Below, in pieces: positions 1 to 8,221 of a stretch of DNA of 12,765 bases (within the stretch, counting starts at the first letter, position 1; every line of letters starts with the position of its first letter). Source of the stretch: Hymenopellis radicata (taxonomy: Eukaryota > Basidiomycota > Agaricomycetes > Agaricales > Physalacriaceae); contig JADNRX010001201.1 in the NCBI GenBank assembly GCA_015501595.1, forward strand, positions 1 through 12,765. The letters are read 5' to 3'. The notes under the pieces were generated by a model. It made no database searches. It saw only the letters and a list, made by a program, of their open reading frames with translations, and was not told the DNA's origin. A program made the position numbers and the translations under genes.

Positions 1-292
1 AGTATACATAAGGACCTACATGGCACCTTCAATCAGAACAAGCTCAAGCAAGTTGGAATGATGGTGAGAGTTAAAGAAGTCGGTGACCGTGACATTACGT
101 GCAAGGCGAGCAGGACTAGGAACGTGTCGCAGATAGGACAAACATATAAAGAAAATGGTACAAGATGGCGATAGTCATAATAAACTAGTTGAGTGCTGTG
201 GGGAAATGCGCATACATACATATGTTCAATGGAGCAATATATAAGCATGAATAATGATATATCTCATCAGCAATCGTCTCGACCAGCACTAC
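1..292. other. Flank downstream of left FunK1 gene
   Basis: No supported gene. It is A/T-rich around 190-265, including ATATATAAGC and ATGATATATC, as expected for the 3' flank of the minus-strand kinase gene that stops at 293. Confidence 0.4.
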
Positions 293-2646
293 TCAATCGT
301 TGCACGCCAGTCGCAGGAGACTGTACGTCCGTCTCGCCTCCATCAGCGCGCACACAAAGCTTCTTAGCCGCAACCTCTCGCGCTCCTCCTCCTCCTCACT
401 ATCCTCGCGTCCTCGTTTCTCAACCCGCGGGCCGCTGCGCGTTCGAAGGCACGGTGGCTGATAGCTCTATATCCGACCTCGCTAACCGGTGATGTATGTC
501 CATAAACTCCTGTAGGAAGGTGTAATCCTGGCGGCAAAAGTCTCCGGGTCCCAGCGGTCATACCAGGGACGCCGACGTCGAGTGGCTCCGTAGCTTCGAT
601 TCTCTTGTACAAATCGGCCAGGACGTCGAAGCTCTTCAACCCAGACACGATACACGCCCCTCCTGGAACTCTGTTGTAGAGCAGAGACAGCCTCGGTCGC
701 TTCCTGGGAGGAAACATCCCCCCTCCCGAAGCTCCCGCTCCAATGACTGGTCCTCCTTCGAGGAGCGCGTCACGACAATACTGGACTTCGGAGCGCCATT
801 GCGCAGAAGCCTCGAGTCGAGGCAGTCTGGGACCTTGTTGAATATGAACCAGACATAGATCCAGAGCGCAGCTTCCAGGTCGTGCGCAAAGTTGTATCGG
901 AAGAAGATCTTTGGTCGCTGAATGTATGGAATCCAAAGATGACGCCCGTGCTCGTATTCGACGGCCGTAAATCCTGGGGTACCCTAAAGGACACGCTGAG
1001 ATTGCGTAGCGTAGAGCATGTGCAGGTGCTTACCGTCACGCCTGTCTCGTTGAATGGAGCATCGTAAGGCTGCGCAAACTCTAGGTCGGAGATCTTCAGT
1101 TGCCGACGACCGTCAGGCGCTACGTGGAATAAACAGTTGCCGGGACTGATATCGTGGTGGAGATATTTCGCAAGCCGCAAGAAATAAAGGCCTAGCAGAC
1201 GTTAGTTTCGAGCAAGTAGAAGAGAAAGCTGCTAGACAGTACCTTGAATAAGTTGAGCCATGGCTAGGGCGACGTCGCTGTACTTTGAAAGGTCGTACAT
1301 GGATTGGCATTCCTCCGCGAAGATGATCCTTTGGTGAATCTTCGTTGTGTGATGGGGCGTAGATGGGGGTTGCGGCATATCGTGAACTTCATATGCTGCG
1401 GCATAGTGTATCAAAGTCGAACAATTGTCTGGGGCCGGCGCGGCGTCATCCACTCCATTGACCTGGACAGGCGCATCTGATACGATGTGCAAGAAGAATT
1501 TCCTGGCGTCCTCTGCTAGCGACCCAGCGGGATGGCCGCCAGCTTCGTCCAATTTCCGAAGCGCGTCAAAGATCTCGGTTTGGATCTCCAGCTCGCTTTT
1601 GGCACCCGCGTCATGCCAAAAGTCTTTCAGCACCATTGTCTCCCCTATGGGAGCCTTGGTCACGGCGTGCAGTTCTGTCACAGCCCATACCCGCGGCGCC
1701 TTATAAATAATATCAATCTTCTGTACCTCGGCGAGAGTTCGTAACGTCTGATAAATCTTGTCGCCGATACGGAACTGGTACTGAAGGCGGCCACTAGCGT
1801 CGTGAACGCGCGTGACGGTAGGATCGTAGCCGAGTTCTGAGCGAGAAGCGAAGGTCATGAAAATGACGAATCGAATGAAGTGTTTCGGTTTCTGCAATCA
1901 ATCAGATACCTCAACCTGGACCATAAGGCAAACAACTCACTTTGTGGTAATCAAAATAATCAGAAATGGCGATGTGCGACCGGGAAAAGTGCCAGAATGA
2001 CATCTTGTTGCCCTCAACAGTGAAGGCGGTCATGAAACGACGACAGTCATCTGCTTCGAGGATCAGGCTGGCGGCGGCGACAATGTCAAACTCGGTCTAT
2101 GAAAAATGCTCAGTAAAGAACCTCGGAATCATCAAATTGCCCACCTCTGCACGATTATTGACAAACTTCCGGAATCGACCAACAGAAGTCAGGTCTACCA
2201 AGGGAGCTCGGTCACCATACACTCCGGTAGTCGATGACTCGACAAGGAAGAAATGAGCGTTGGTCTTGAGGCGATCTTCGTCCAGATACTCGCAACACAT
2301 GGGTCGGCTAGAATCGTATTTCATCCTAGCCGTAGCCTTCCCCAGCTTGCCCTTGTCCTTATCCCACTGCAGACAGAGGTCGTGTATCTCGTCTGCGATA
2401 GGCTGGAGATGGCGAAGGTCTCGTCCTCCAATCTAAAATCGATTCTCGTCTTGTCCCATCGGCCTTTTTTTATGGTCTTCGACTGCTTGAGCCTGACTAG
2501 AACATGGACGACGAGATCGTCGTAGTCCGTTTGGTGAGCCTACTGATGGCGAGGTGGCGGTCGATAAAGGCAGTCGTGGGTAGGATAATGGAGTGATCAA
2601 TGGTGCTCTGGTTGAGCACTAGGCGCTTATCGTGGAGAGAGCGCAT
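293..2646 (-). CDS. FunK1-type fungal protein kinase, left copy, frame-disrupted
   Basis: FunK1 (Pfam Pkinase_fungal) proteins are fungal-specific eukaryotic-like kinases whose substrates are mostly unknown. Seen on the minus strand: an N-terminal part (2145-2646), a FRxFxH-type core with SFWHFSRSHIAIS (1941-2096), an intact exon 1243-1891 with RFVIFMTF, LGYDPTV and the probable beta-3 lysine in VLKDFW, a catalytic-loop exon 1034-1191 with HHDISPGN and DLEFAQ, then GTPGF and HDLEAALW (below 984) and an acidic/basic tail ending at 293. Introns of 48-51 nt lie at 2097-2144, 1892-1940, 1192-1242 and 984-1033. The catalytic loop reads HHD where the family usually has HRD. Comparison with the right copy shows one-base frame breaks near 2527, 2411, somewhere in 650-840, and near 563, 530 and 418. 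The start at 2646 (MRSLHDKRL) is the only ATG before the conserved N-terminus in its frame; a 5' exon up to about 2740 is possible. Family is clear; function as an active kinase is doubtful. Confidence 0.82.
984..1033 (-). other. Intron 4 of left FunK1 gene
   Basis: On the minus strand the donor is GTAAGC at 1033 and the acceptor TTTAG ends at 984, giving 50 nt. It separates the DLEFAQ exon from the GTPGF exon in phase 0. The right FunK1 copy has an intron at the same place. Confidence 0.8.
1192..1242 (-). other. Intron 3 of left FunK1 gene
   Basis: Donor GTACTG at 1242 and acceptor CTAG ending at 1192 (51 nt, phase 1). It splits a glycine codon just before the catalytic loop; the right copy has a phase-1 intron at the same glycine (11683-11732). 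Confidence 0.8.
1892..1940 (-). other. Intron 2 of left FunK1 gene
   Basis: Donor GTGAGT at 1940 and acceptor TGCAG ending at 1892 (49 nt, phase 0). It lies between SDYFDYHK and KPKHFIRF. The equivalent intron in the right copy is 10847-10903. Confidence 0.82.
2097..2144 (-). other. Intron 1 of left FunK1 gene
   Basis: Donor GTGGGC at 2144 and acceptor CATAG ending at 2097 (48 nt, phase 0). Removing it joins NNRAE to TEFDIVAAASLILEADD in frame. The right copy has its match at 10639-10689. Confidence 0.78.
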
Positions 2647-2649
2647 GAG

Positions 2650-3060
2650 TGCGGTCAATGCGTGGGTGGTATGGGGAGATCGTAAATGTCGGAAATTGAA
2701 CGTGTTCGTGATGCTCGTCGAGAACAAAGGCCACACGGACGGCTTTGTTTACGTCGTGGCTCATTTGGTGCATAATGAAAGCACGTGGTCCTGTGTTTGC
2801 TACATTCGTGATTGAACAATGGATACCTGAATATGACAATGTGACGGACACGACCCTTGCGCATAAAACGATCATCGATCTGGGTGCCAGTGCGACGGCA
2901 AGAGTTTGTGCGTCCGTTTCCCACTAGAAGACTCGTTAGACAAGTCGATCCGTGAAATAAATAAGCAACACACCGAATCGCGGAGAACACTGAAGACATC
3001 GCCTGTGAAGTTTGATGCTTAAATCGAAGCTGTACATTCATAAGCATTGACGCGGACGTA
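2650..3060. other. Unresolved stretch between the left kinase and coiled-coil fragment
   Basis: Several minus-strand frames are open here and one contains NKAVRVAFVLDEHHEHV, which looks protein-like, but no start, splice set or family could be fixed. A GTACGT donor-like site follows the coiled-coil fragment at about 3060 and a CTTCACAG acceptor-like site lies near 3003. The stretch could hold remnants of the coiled-coil gene or a 5' exon of the kinase gene. Confidence 0.3.
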
Positions 3061-3505
3061 CCGTGAAAGCCTTGCTGCTTTTTAACTCGTTGCCTTCGCA
3101 CAAAGGTTACCAACTGCTTGTCCATGTCAGCAACTCGCTCGCGCCGGCCTGAGCTCGTCACATTCCGCTCTGAGGTCAGCGACGAGACGTAGCATCTCGT
3201 CGTCAGCAGCAGAAGACGAGTGGGACACGTCGGAAAGAGCGGAAGTGGGACGCGAGCCGTATCCATCGTCACGGCGCCTGGAATTCAAACTACGCTGGAG
3301 GTCCATCCGAGTGAGAAGGGCGTTGTGACTTTTGAATAAAAAATGCTGCTCGCTGGCAGTGAGTACTGAGGGGTCGAGTCTGGCTGCGAAGTGATGAGCT
3401 GGACGAGACGGAGCACACATCATCGTCGTCCGCGGCAACGCTGCTCAACGAGCGGCGGCTATCAAATGTAGACTTGAACAACATACGTGAAAAAGAAATC
3501 AGCAT
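3060..3505 (-). pseudogene. Fragment of a Ser/Asp-rich coiled-coil protein, frameshifted
   Basis: Three overlapping reading frames on the minus strand form one protein-like path. The first (3505 to about 3370) reads LFKSTFDSRRSLSSV, a run of four Asp, then a Ser-rich patch. The second (about 3370 to 3130) continues with LDPSVLTASEQHFLFKSHNA, RMDLQRSLNSRRRDDGYGSR, a Ser patch and MLRLVADLRAECDEL. The third (about 3150 to 3060) continues with RERVADMDKQLVTFVRRQR. The last two parts have the charged heptad look of a coiled coil. Each switch needs about a one-base shift, so no single frame encodes the whole. I recognise the style from long Agaricomycete coiled-coil proteins but cannot name a family. 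Neither a proper start nor the rest of the coil is visible, so this seems to be a truncated remnant lying just upstream of the left kinase gene. Confidence 0.5.
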
Positions 3506-4384
3506 GAGACAGAATCGAGTTAATGCGAGCTATTATGAATGCGTTAGTCTTGGCTACGAAGGAAACAAGACAGATACGAACAGGTTACACCCATTACAGA
3601 AGTTCTCGACTCGAAATGTGCACATTTTTCAGCGCGGTAAACCGACGGGCCGCGCGCCTGGAAGGAAGATAAAAAAAGTGTTTACATCAGAAGGAGTATT
3701 ATGTTCGGGGCCATCTTTCGATGCGTACAGACCTTGGATATCATAAACTGTTGCTTCTTGCAGATCGCATTTGTGAGTGGACTTGCCGGTTTCGGTATGG
3801 ATTCGACAGTCAGCATGTAATCGCGTTGTCACTAGCATGAGTTGTCGATAATTGGCGCCAATACCATTTTCGAAGCCGGGACGCGAATGTAATGTAATGT
3901 CGACGTGGTAGAGGTTTCACATCACGGCGACGGCCACAGTGAGACGCAGAGCGAAATGAGGACGTATATCAGGGGGTGAGATTGGGACGCAGTAGCTGAA
4001 ATATAGTATAATGGAACGAGTCCAGGCCGAACGACCAGCAGGCTGATCTGCAGACGACTGGAATCTTGAGGAGAAGTCAAGGTTAAGTAGCCAAAGATTG
4101 CCGACCGGTGAAGCACGTTTTACACCAAAATTGCGCCATTGAATTCCAACAAGGGGAAGGTCTGTCATAGAGGTAGCAAGGACAAGGTAAGGACATGAAC
4201 GGCAACGCCCACGTGGATGCCGAGCGTGTTTGATTTGGCCCTGATGTCGCTTTCCTTCCTGCCACCTTGTGCTCGCCCTTGCCATCCCTTACACCCTATA
4301 TCCACGGCCCATGGCATAGCTCCTCCATTCCAAGCACGAATCATTTACAGGATCCAATATACCGCTTTCTCCTAGCGACCCAGC
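3506..4384. other. Intergenic region, no supported gene; holds the BTB gene promoter
   Basis: About 880 bases without a gene I can support. A short minus-strand frame (3838 to 3629) has an intron-like end, with a GTCTGT donor and a pyrimidine-rich CTTCCTTCCAG acceptor, but its peptide resembles nothing I know. From about 4265 to 4384 the plus strand becomes C/T-rich, as is usual just upstream of fungal start codons, and it precedes the ATG at 4385. Confidence 0.4.
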
Positions 4385-6221
4385 ATGGCTTCCACCTCGT
4401 TTTCAAGCTCAGATTATACCATTTTCTCTCCTTCATCCAGGCTCAATCCGTCTCCTCTAATTACCATGCCGGTCGCGGACCTCTTCCTAGGAAATCCCAT
4501 CCGAAATCGCTGCCTGGTTCCCATCCCTGACATGCAGGAAGCCGACGACCAGGCAAAGTTTACGCGCCTCACGTCGAGGAAGCGGACGACTGAGGCCAAT
4601 AGAAAGACCAGTCTAGCTATCTCTATGCTGCAAGGATCCTACACGTCGAAGGATGTAGTGATGGACGCGTCTGTCGGGGATGATATGACTTCTGATGATT
4701 CCGAAGAGGATTGTGGTTCAGAGGAAGAGACAAACGAGGAGATGGAGGTTTCTGGCTGGATGGTACGTTTTGTGCAAGTACGCTTGTAAAATCTAATCAA
4801 CAGTTTAGGTCCTACGACATCTGAAGCGACCTGTTACTCCGATTTCCACTGGGTGCAGACCATTTCTAACGACAGAACGTCTGAAGCCCCGGTTAGACGA
4901 GGAGGAAAGTGCTGAGGAGCAACTCGCAGAAGAGGATGAGATTCTGGAACGCATAACGCGTAGCAGGGTGGACAAGGGCAAGGGTAGGGCGATGGAGAAA
5001 GGCCCAGCGATGTCTGTTCGAAACAACCATGACGATGCGGAATCAAAAGTACGACCACTTGGATCATCGACTATACCTAATAGGAATGAGGTATGTCGTT
5101 CTTTTCCGCATTTGCCATTGTCTAACGCAAAAGTAGGCTGGCGAGATGTCTGACGGTCTAAACCCACCTTCTGCACAACACATGTCGGAGCAACTGGGCT
5201 TAATGATTGCTGAACCTACAGCCTCACTGGACAATAGTAATGTTCGTGCGATTATTATTTCTACCTAAACTAACCGTACGTGTAGGACCTAATTAAGGCA
5301 AGGATTCCTGTCAACATACTCCCTCTCGCCGCCTCGGAAGATAACATGGACGTCGAAATCGTCGCCAAGTCGATGAGCTCTACCGCCAACGCGGCGCCGA
5401 TTACTGTGGACGAGAACCTGGATGCAGATATTCAAATTATTTCAGCTCCTCAGAACTTCTCCCCATCTCGAAAGCGGAAGCGTCCATGTTCACCCAAAGC
5501 GAAGCTACATCCCGAACACTACCACAGCGATGGGACTTTTACCCTGCAAGTCGCTAACTGTGCCGAGATTTATAAACTGTCCAAGATAATCATGGAATCC
5601 AGCTCTACTGTCATAGCCTCCCTCCTTGCATCCCAATCTCCTTCCCCACCTACTCAGATTCCCCACGTAACCCTTCCCCCAACGCTATCCCCCGCTCAAG
5701 CCGACTTCGACGCGCTTCTTGACGTCCTCACCGTACAACACAAGAAACCCCATGTGGAAAAGACACTAGGAATCGCACGGGCGGCAGTACTCTTGGGCTG
5801 CAAAGAGCAGATCGAGTGGGCGCGGATTAGGCTGAAGAAATATCACCGGCGTTCGCCGTCAGATAGCACTGCTGCGTCAGCGAGCGCCGTCATGCAGCTT
5901 TCGTTGTCGAGCGCGTACGCGGAGCTTCGGCTGCCCGCGTTATACGTGCTTCTTTCGAGACCGGTTTGGAATCCGCCGCAAGGTGTGCAGCTTGTGGATG
6001 TGTGGGTGAGGGAGGTGCGGAAGAAGTTGTCTCGGATAACGACGCGATTTTGTATGGAGGGATGTGGATGTGCGAAGGAGGCTCTGGTGGATGAGTTCAA
6101 GTACGATCCGATGGGCGCGTTGGGGGTGTTGAAGGCTGGGTCGGGGGCGTGTGGATGTAAGGCGCTGTGGAAGAGGAGACGGAAGGAGGTTTGGGAGGAG
6201 GTGGAGGATTTCTTGGATTGA
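4385..6221 (+). CDS. BTB/POZ-like domain protein with Cys-rich C-terminus
   Basis: Predicted 566-residue protein from four exons: 4385-4762, 4809-5090, 5137-5241 and 5286-6221. All junctions are phase 0 and the whole gene reads without a break. Residues 1-275 are low-complexity, with an acidic Asp/Glu/Ser patch around 100-120 and basic Lys/Arg stretches. A nuclear-type RKRKR motif lies near residue 317. From about 331 to 440 the pattern HSDGTFTLQV, CAEIYKLSKIIMESSSTV and a following helical part resembles the BTB/POZ folds common in Agaricomycete proteins, which mediate dimerisation or partner binding. The last 60 residues hold five cysteines (CxxxCxC, then CxC) in a basic context. The start codon has A at -3 and G at +4. 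Intron 3 uses a weaker GTTCGT donor, because GTAATG five bases earlier would lead to a stop. Role unknown; a nuclear adaptor is inference. Confidence 0.72.
4763..4808 (+). other. Intron 1 of BTB-like gene
   Basis: Donor GTACGT, acceptor TTTAG, 46 nt, phase 0. The alternative acceptor CAG at 4803 would bring an early stop, so 4808 is preferred. Confidence 0.8.
5091..5136 (+). other. Intron 2 of BTB-like gene
   Basis: Donor GTATGT, branch-like CTAAC near 5121, acceptor AGTAG, 46 nt, phase 0. Confidence 0.82.
5242..5285 (+). other. Intron 3 of BTB-like gene
   Basis: Donor GTTCGT, branch-like ACTAAC near 5269-5274, acceptor GTGTAG, 44 nt, phase 0. It links the third exon in frame to DLIKARIPVNILPL, which runs on into the BTB exon. 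In-frame stops in the intron require its removal. Confidence 0.68.
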
Positions 6222-6339
6222 CGCGATGCGTTTGTGAATACGTTCCAATTTGAATTTGTGATTCTGACGCGTTGCTAGTGGCGAGATCTTTTGGATGGCG
6301 TGTTGGAAGTATGAACTTCTGCCGATGTTTGAGTTTTGA

Positions 6340-6478
6340 TTAATTGTTCTCGTAGACGATGGGCTCTTTTCCGTCGTCAACCACAAAGTTCTTGGACGTC
6401 TTTCGCGATCTCCCTTTTACGGTCTGACCCTGACCCTGACTATCGAACTTGGCTTTGGACGCCACCACGGTGTTAGTC
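6340..6478 (-). CDS. Short basic protein, C-terminal exon
   Basis: A 45-codon open stretch on the minus strand ends with TAA at 6340-6342. It reads with coding quality: TNTVVASKAKFDSQGQGQT, then VKGRSRKTSKNFVVDDGKEP, then IVYENN. It is rich in Lys, Arg, Gly and Gln, with a basic middle and an acidic end. The same frame is closed just upstream, so a splice acceptor is needed; TTTCAAG ending at 6479 fits and is preceded by a branch-like ACTAAC. One phase-matching first exon is 6585 to 6566 (start MEAQAM), with an 87-nt intron, but its donor GTACTC is weak. If right, the gene overlaps the plus-strand gene starting at 6549. I do not recognise the family. Confidence 0.42.
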
Positions 6479-6548
6479 CTTGAAACTTATGTGTTAGTTC
6501 TAGGAAGAAGACACATGTTCGGTCATGGAACCATGTTAGATTTCCGCC

Positions 6549-6771
6549 ATGTCTTTCGTGAGTACATCATTGCTTGGGCTTCCATTGCTTGAACGATCTG
6601 CAGGACTTGAAGTTTAAATGGATCTCCGTGAATCCGGCGCTGTGGTACCTATACAAGTCAATGCTCTTCGCTGCGGGCGTCATCGCATTCTGCTCGCCTT
6701 TCATCAAGGTCAGTAAGCCCATTGACCTTGGGCGCTGTGCTAATGAGCTTCAACCAGTGACTGATGGATAA
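6549..6771 (+). CDS. Tiny single-helix membrane protein
   Basis: Predicted 43-residue protein from three exons: 6549-6557 (MSF), 6604-6712 and 6758-6771. The main exon reads DLKFKWISVNPALWYLYKSM and then LFAAGVIAFCSPFIK, giving one hydrophobic segment of about 20 residues behind a short basic N-terminus. This size and layout are typical of small accessory subunits of mitochondrial or ER membrane complexes, but I could not match a named subunit. Intron 1 (6558-6603) has a strong GTGAGT donor and CTGCAG acceptor. Intron 2 (6713-6757) has GTAAGC, a GCTAATG branch-like site and ACCAG. Without intron 2 the frame still ends at the same TAA (6769-6771). The start has G at -3. The stop overlaps the next ORF's ATG by 8 bases. 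Confidence 0.5.
6558..6603 (+). other. Intron 1 of small membrane protein gene
   Basis: Donor GTGAGT and acceptor CTGCAG, 46 nt, phase 0, after only three codons. A very short first exon is common in small fungal genes. Confidence 0.6.
6713..6757 (+). other. Intron 2 of small membrane protein gene
   Basis: Donor GTAAGC, branch-like GCTAATG, acceptor ACCAG, 45 nt, phase 1. A competing donor GTCAGT at 6709 would end the protein directly after FIK. All three frames after the 6757 acceptor meet a stop within a few codons, so this acceptor cannot fuse the gene to the next ORF. Confidence 0.5.
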
Positions 6772-7850
6772 ACCGAAAGGAAAAACGCAAGATACCCGAT
6801 GGTCTCGTCATGAGATTGGAGAATATAGCGCGCTGCTTCGTACGCTCAGCATTGGCACGACGTCTGACTTGGCGGGTCAGCTTTTGCGCCACGAACAGGA
6901 GCGTCGAGGTGATGATTGCTCATCGTTTGGCGACAGTGACGACGAGTCAATGTACAGTCGGCCCATCGAAGCTAGTTCCCCGCCGCCTCCTACATCACCC
7001 TTCCCGACGAGCTCTCCTCTCACCGGCTCGCCCAGCAGAAGCTCTTCTTCTCTGCTGCCCAGCTCGCCTCCTCTTCCCAGCCGTAAACGCAAACTCTCGG
7101 CACCGGCGGAATCATCTGCCCGCAAGCGGCGGACGATGGTGGGTCTCACGAGGTGGCCGCTTCTCCTTGAAGACGTGCCCAAGCCGGAGTGGACGCTGGA
7201 GGACGAGGTCGGCGCGATGATGTCTCAGCTTCGAGTGCGCGAGGAGGAGGAGGAGGACGAGGGCGATTTGGAAGATTGTGTTCCTGCCGCCACGCTGTCC
7301 ACGGCGCACGTTCTCGAATCGCTTTTGGGCACGATTGCGGGGTACACGCCTCGTCGTGCGGATAGTATGCAGAATCGATGAATCCGATTGATTGGCGGTA
7401 TGTGCTGCGGGCGACGACGGGCCATGAGTTTTATGGATCCAAAGTCAGTCGAGTGGGTTTTTAAGTTTGGACTGTGCTGATGAGCGAGTGTTTGTTTAGA
7501 GCTGTGAGAAAGGCGGAGCGCAGGCTTTCAGGCGATGTATGGAGACTCGACTGGTACTTAACTAGGTTTTCGCTTGCGTACTGTGCTCTGAGCTGAGACT
7601 TTTTTTAGCCACCACCGCCACGGAAACCCCGATGGCGCGTCGTTCAGGACAAGGACAAGTTGATGGACGAAATTTTGTATCTGCCTGAAGGGGACCCGCC
7701 GCGCGCACCGGAACCGGAAGTACGGGAAGTGAAGAGGCGGAACAAGCCTGAGGGGAGCCGAGGAGGAAGTATGAGTGGAGGGACGGGAGGAAGTTGAAAA
7801 GGGATTTGAGAGCGGCGGCTAAGGCGAAGAAGGAATCTGAACGTGAGTAG
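6764..7850 (+). CDS. Ser/Pro-rich basic protein of unknown function, frame-broken
   Basis: The first open stretch (6764-7381, 205 codons) starts MDKPKGKTQDTRWSRHEIGE, has a Ser/Pro-rich region at residues 70-106, basic nuclear-type motifs RKRK (107-110) and ARKRR (119-123), then the well-formed block TRWPLLLEDVPKPEWTLEDE (129-148) and an acidic Glu run. The apparent stop at 7379-7381 is one base out of step: the next frame continues MNPIDWRYVLRATTGHEFYG at 7378-7437. Introns 7444-7499 and 7554-7608 then join, both in phase 0, to PPPRKPRWRVVQDKDKLMDE and LYLPEGDPP. A second shift near 7765 leads to RRKYEWRDGRKLKRDLRAAA and a stop at 7850. A further intron from the GTGAGT at 7843 is possible. 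The block style resembles uncharacterised Agaricomycete proteins; a nuclear location is inferred only from the basic motifs. The ATG context is poor. Confidence 0.6.
7444..7499 (+). other. Intron in the 6764-7850 gene
   Basis: Donor GTCAGT, branch-like GCTGATG, acceptor TTTAG, 56 nt, phase 0 relative to the MNPIDW frame. The following exon (7500-7553) stays open and rejoins the PPPRKPRW exon in phase. Confidence 0.6.
7554..7608 (+). other. Intron in the 6764-7850 gene
   Basis: Donor GTACTT, a poly-T tract before the acceptor TTTTTAG, 55 nt, phase 0. Confidence 0.62.
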
Positions 7851-8221
7851 AAATGGAGGGACAGTAATGGGTGCGGTTTGTTGAAGGGAGAGTTTGTCGG
7901 GTGAGAGAGCACGTGTGTGTAGGTGTTGGGGATGGAGGAAGAGTGTCAGGACATTGGATACAGCGGCGTTCGAGCCTGCGAAACATGATTGAGGGAAGCG
8001 GAGATAGTTGCGTAAAAATGAGCTTTTTGTGTTGCGTTGAACAGAATTCATGTTCTATTCTATGAACAGTCAGTCACCGTGTTGTCTTCTGAAAACGTGG
8101 ATGTGCAAGCAAAGATAGAGACTCCAGGCTCCAATTAGCATATATAAATACATCGTGACGTCGTTATCATATTGAAGATAGAGCGGAAAACTTGAAAGGA
8201 ATGTAAATGTCCTGAGGAACT
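7851..8221. other. Convergent intergenic region
   Basis: It lies between the 3' ends of the plus-strand gene ending about 7850 and the minus-strand gene ending at 8222. One plus-strand frame with a phase-matching splice to about 7990 ends in TLDTAAFEPAKHD and a stop, so the upstream gene may extend to there. An A/T-rich TATATAAATA stands at 8141-8150 and could serve 3'-end formation of the minus gene. No other gene is supported. Confidence 0.35.

Noticed and set aside
2600..2927. Plus-strand ORFs opposite the left kinase N-terminus
   Set aside because: They are antisense to the conserved FunK1 N-terminal segment or to unresolved sequence, and show no family features.
3629..3838. Minus-strand ORF with an intron-like 3' end
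   Set aside because: The splice-like signals are good but the peptide has no recognisable pattern, is short, and ends soon in either the spliced or unspliced form.
5940..6386. 148-codon minus-strand ORF under the BTB-like gene
   Set aside because: It is His/Arg/Pro-rich antisense of the biased, G-rich 3' half of the BTB gene and is not supported by splice or start signals.
6422..6440. TGACCC-type short tandem repeat, possible telomere-like sequence
   Set aside because: Only about two to three units are present, and on the minus strand they encode the Gln/Gly part of a coding exon.
6810..7220. 136-codon plus-strand ORF and several minus-strand ORFs around 6877-7425
   Set aside because: These are shadows of the Ser/Pro-rich gene; their Ser/Arg/Gly/Leu-rich peptides reflect its biased composition.
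7961..7976. GTTCGAG motif like a tRNA T-loop
   Set aside because: No acceptor stem, anticodon arm or A-box can be paired around it.
8141..8150. TATATAAATA as a plus-strand promoter
   Set aside because: No supported plus-strand gene starts downstream; it more likely belongs to the 3' flank of the minus-strand gene.
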